Shown: positions 61,848 to 64,000 of the stretch, one piece after another
How positions within the stretch are numbered: position 1 is the first letter of the stretch
Layout: each line of letters begins with the position of its first letter
Assembly: GCF_000148995.1 (NCBI RefSeq)
Contig: NZ_GL538353.1
Location: 62,001-126,000 of the forward strand
Direction of reading: 5' to 3'
Origin: Listeria grayi DSM 20601
GTDB lineage: Bacteria; Bacillota; Bacilli; Lactobacillales; Listeriaceae
DNA: 64,000 nt
Translations under genes and position numbers: made by a program
The notes under the pieces: model-generated
What the model was told of the DNA's origin: nothing
Databases searched by the model: none
The model's input: only the letters and a program-made list of their open reading frames with translations

Positions 61848-61883
61848 AAAAAACCGCTAGTCTGTTAGTAGGCTAGCGGTTTT
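61848..61883 (-). terminator. terminator of treR
   Basis: AAAACCGCTAG-...-CTAGCGGTTTT hairpin overlapping the last codons of treR on the minus strand. Confidence 0.85.
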
Positions 61884-62598
61884 AATTAAGTTGTCTTCTT
61901 CGAGCGAAATCGACAAATTTAAATTTATCTAAGCGGTGTCGCGACTCGGTATATTCAAAACACTGGGTATCCTCTAAATGAACGACACTGCGGACGACAA
62001 CGACATGGGTGGAGTCGCCTAGATCCATTAAAGCTTTATCTTCTTCTGTGACTGGTTCGGCAGTGATCTCCTTTTGGGCAAATCCAATTTTGAGACCAAG
62101 TTCATTTTCAAAATATTGGTAGATCGAATTTTCGGCTTCCTCTAATGGAAGGTCGGGAATGATCGATTTCAGCAGAAAATCTTTATCCAAAATCACTTTT
62201 TCTCCGTCGATCTCGCGTTGCCGCACTAGGCGCCAAATCGTATCTTGCGTGCTCCAGCCTGTTTGTCTGGCCAGTTGTTCGGTAGGTCTAGTGAGTGAGA
62301 GCTCGGCGATGATCGTTTTGCTGTAGATGTGCTGAGCGTCTTTCAGCTCTTTATAACTGGTCAATCCGGAAATCGGGAAATCGAACTTATGATAGTTGAT
62401 GACGATCGAGCCTTTTCCCTGCTTCTTCTGGATATATCCGGCATTGATAAGCAGTACAAGCGCTTTACGAATGGTCTCTCTGGAAACATTATAAATTTTC
62501 ATTAATTGATTTTCGCTTGGCAGAAGGGAGTTGACTGGATAAACATCATCGCGGATCTTTTTCTCCAAATCTAAAAATATGTCATGAAATTTATTCAT
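61882..62598 (-). CDS. treR: trehalose operon repressor TreR (GntR/UTRA family)
   Basis: The 238-residue regulator has an N-terminal winged helix (LLPSENQLMKIYNVSRETIRKALVLL, about residues 25-50, then QKKQGKGSIVIN) and a C-terminal UTRA effector domain (about 90-235). It resembles B. subtilis TreR, which is released from DNA by trehalose 6-phosphate (established knowledge). The gene stands between treP and the divergent GH65 gene, each with a candidate operator. ATG 62598 is preferred over ATG 62607 because TGAGGT then has proper spacing. Confidence 0.9.
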   Translation of the reverse strand: MNKFHDIFLDLEKKIRDDVYPVNSLLPSENQLMKIYNVSRETIRKALVLLINAGYIQKKQGKGSIVINYHKFDFPISGLTSYKELKDAQHIYSKTIIAELSLTRPTEQLARQTGWSTQDTIWRLVRQREIDGEKVILDKDFLLKSIIPDLPLEEAENSIYQYFENELGLKIGFAQKEITAEPVTEEDKALMDLGDSTHVVVVRSVVHLEDTQCFEYTESRHRLDKFKFVDFARRRQLN

Positions 62599-62690
62599 TT
62601 TGTGCATACCTCATTAACTTTAAAAATAGTAACTACCTCATTTTACCATAGAAAGAAGCATTTGTGTTTGGAATGGTAGAAAGAAAACGC

Positions 62691-62719
62691 TTGTTTTTTG
62701 GATCGAAATCAACTATACT
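62691..62719 (+). promoter_or_regulatory. promoter of the GH65 gene
   Basis: TTGTTT (62691-62696), 17 bp, TATACT (62714-62719). AAAACGC precedes the -35, the same layout as the treP promoter. Confidence 0.65.
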
Positions 62720-62730
62720 TGCAGTGTGAA

Positions 62731-62748
62731 AACTTGTATATCCAAGTT
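62731..62748 (+). promoter_or_regulatory. TreR operator candidate at the GH65 promoter
   Basis: AACTTGTATATCCAAGTT is an imperfect palindrome 12 bp after the -10, sharing the ACTT-xTATAT-xx-AAGT layout with the treP operator candidate. Confidence 0.6.
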
Positions 62749-62766
62749 ACAATAGGAGGCTGTGAA

Positions 62767-64000
62767 ATGAAATATTTAGCGGTGACATTCCACCCTGAAA
62801 AAATCGCGATCCAAACAATCGAACATGGAGAGATAACGAGCGAAGCAAAATTTCCGCTGGACAAAACTTCTCTGACCACGGAGCTCTCTCAGATAACAGA
62901 AACGGTGCGCTTATCGGCGGCAGGAATAGCAGGTGGCATTCTTTCTGGAGAATTTAATGCACAAACACATGAAAACACTTACATAGATGCAAATGGAAAA
63001 GCGTACGATCTAGCAAAGCTGTTTTCGGAAATAACCAATAAACCATTTTTGCATGAAAAAGAGGCCGCGCAGTATGGCTCTTTGTCGGAAGCCTTTGCAG
63101 CAAAAGCAGAAGCAATCACTTGGAATTTAGATTATGTAGGCTATGAACCTGGTAAGGAAGAATACTCGATCGAATCGCTACTGACAATCGGAAATGGTTT
63201 TCTCGGATTAAGAGGAACGAGCCCGGAAATGGAACAGACTAGTGGCACATATCCGGCTACTTATATTGCAGGTCTTTATAATCAAGCGGAATCCGTCGTT
63301 GCTGATACAAAAGTGGTCAATGAAGACTTTGTCAACAACGCCAGCGCTGGTTTTCTCGGCGTAAAGATTGCCTCCGGAGAAGTTCTGACATTTGAGAATG
63401 TGACAGTAATGGATTTTACACGGAAGTTAGATCTACAAACAGGACTTTTCCAATCAAGAGCAATTGTGGAAGATGCAGAAGGGCGGCAGCTGGAATGGAA
63501 GGCGGAGAAAGTAGCCAATATGGCGAAAATGAACGAATATGCGATTCGATACACGGTACGGCCGCTAAACTTCTCTGCTCCACTGACGGTGATCACCACA
63601 TTAGATGGAACGGTTGAAAACAGTAATGTCGAAAGATACCGTTCCCTCAATTCTCACCATTATGATGTGGTGGATCTCGGGGCGGAAGGGAATACCGCTT
63701 TTATCCATACGAAAACCGCCCAATCGCAGATCGAAGTCCTGCAGAAAACGATTTTCTCTACCGAAACTACGAATGCTATCCAAGCAGGAAAAGTTGTGCA
63801 GGCAACGAACTTCGAGGCAGCGCTTGGCGAATCCTACACATTTGAAAAGCGGGTAGAAGTATATGCCGATCATCAGCAGAATCCAATCGATATCAAGGCA
63901 CTCAAAACGGAAACGATGTCCGTTAGATCCTTTGCAGATATTTTTGCCGAAAGCAGCCAAGCATGGCAAACGCTCTGGGAGAAAGCTGATATCAAAGTGG
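62767..64000 (+). CDS. GH65 family phosphorylase, candidate trehalose 6-phosphate phosphorylase (cut by window end)
   Basis: The frame is open from ATG 62767 (ribosome site AGGAGGCTG) to the window end, giving the first 411 residues. From about residue 115 the sequence is the N-terminal beta-sandwich of GH65 (WNLDYVGYEPG, IESLLTIGNGFLGLRGTSPE, then TYIAGLYNQ); the catalytic barrel lies beyond the window. With TreR and a trehalose PTS beside it, phosphorolysis of trehalose 6-phosphate, as in Lactococcus TrePP, is the best guess; maltose-type GH65 activity is the alternative. The first 110 residues (MKYLAVTFHPEKIAIQ...) are an extra segment not usual in GH65 and faintly resemble a degenerate ROK-type domain. 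Confidence 0.85.
   Translation, partial: MKYLAVTFHPEKIAIQTIEHGEITSEAKFPLDKTSLTTELSQITETVRLSAAGIAGGILSGEFNAQTHENTYIDANGKAYDLAKLFSEITNKPFLHEKEAAQYGSLSEAFAAKAEAITWNLDYVGYEPGKEEYSIESLLTIGNGFLGLRGTSPEMEQTSGTYPATYIAGLYNQAESVVADTKVVNEDFVNNASAGFLGVKIASGEVLTFENVTVMDFTRKLDLQTGLFQSRAIVEDAEGRQLEWKAEKVANMAKMNEYAIRYTVRPLNFSAPLTVITTLDGTVENSNVERYRSLNSHHYDVVDLGAEGNTAFIHTKTAQSQIEVLQKTIFSTETTNAIQAGKVVQATNFEAALGESYTFEKRVEVYADHQQNPIDIKALKTETMSVRSFADIFAESSQAWQTLWEKADIKV

Noticed and set aside
62683-62698. cre site at the GH65 promoter
   Set aside because: The ACGCTT core is there, but only about 10-11 of 14 consensus positions match, so it is mentioned only as part of the promoter layout.

Overview
The window looks like the chromosome of a low-GC Gram-positive bacterium in the Listeria family. 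From memory, the run nrdD-nrdG, metQ-N-I on the other strand, an aminotransferase, walR-walK-walH-walI-walJ, htrA and rlmH follows the conserved gene order of Listeria monocytogenes. The mannosidase/fructose-PTS operon, the ManR-controlled mannose PTS and the tandem Crp/Fnr regulators also fit. Base composition and gene content (a secreted GH92 enzyme, a GH65 phosphorylase in place of phosphotrehalase, manR beside the mannose PTS) differ from L. monocytogenes itself. A more distant species of the family is therefore likely, but I cannot name it from sequence alone.

Layout. 1-7.4 kb: the end of one GH1 phospho-glycosidase, two GNAT acetyltransferases, a ring-cleaving-dioxygenase-like protein, a histidine phosphatase, a second GH1 enzyme, a HAD phosphatase and two tandem Crp/Fnr regulators. 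7.1-13.5 kb: an AraC-regulated, apparently PTS-independent glycoside locus with an MFS permease, a GH1 phospho-beta-glucosidase, a ROK kinase and a MupG-family phospho-muramidase-like protein. 13.5-22.7 kb: an orphan sugar-ABC ATPase, anaerobic ribonucleotide reductase nrdDG with NrdR boxes, a SAM-riboswitch-controlled metQNI plus omega-amidase operon, a divergent MtnE-like aminotransferase and tRNA-Asp. 22.7-31.9 kb: the walRKHIJ-htrA block, a DJ-1 family protein, a cluster of DnaA-box-like repeats and rlmH. A small MITE-like element lies between two copies of a terminator behind htrA.

31.9-33.9 kb is a decayed accessory patch: a structured RNA or small inverted-repeat element, two small overlapping ORFs (one frameshifted), a truncated Mor-like regulator and a 5'-truncated 2-hydroxycarboxylate transporter. 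33.9-51 kb: an aldo/keto reductase; an alpha-mannoside operon (PRD regulator, fructose-type PTS, GH38) followed by a secreted 1283-residue GH92 alpha-mannosidase; and a lactose/cellobiose-type PTS operon. The GH1 enzyme of that last operon has glutamine where the catalytic acid/base glutamate is expected, as in plant myrosinases. 51-59.6 kb: queH, a lipoprotein, and the sigma-54 activator ManR followed by a -24/-12 promoter, a stand-alone EIIB, EIIAB-EIIC-EIID and a DUF956 protein. 59.8-64 kb: a trehalose-type PTS permease, TreR and a divergent GH65 phosphorylase (cut by the window end) with an unusual N-terminal extension.

The theme is carbohydrate acquisition: four GH1, one GH38, one GH92 and one GH65 enzyme, four PTS permeases and one MFS permease. 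Several promoters carry cre-like sites at or next to the core promoter, which suggests broad CcpA control. The observations most worth follow-up are the E-to-Q GH1 enzyme, the kinase/MFS/MupG locus, the DnaA-box cluster, the fused manR/mannose-PTS locus, and the small structured element at 32.0-32.17 kb.
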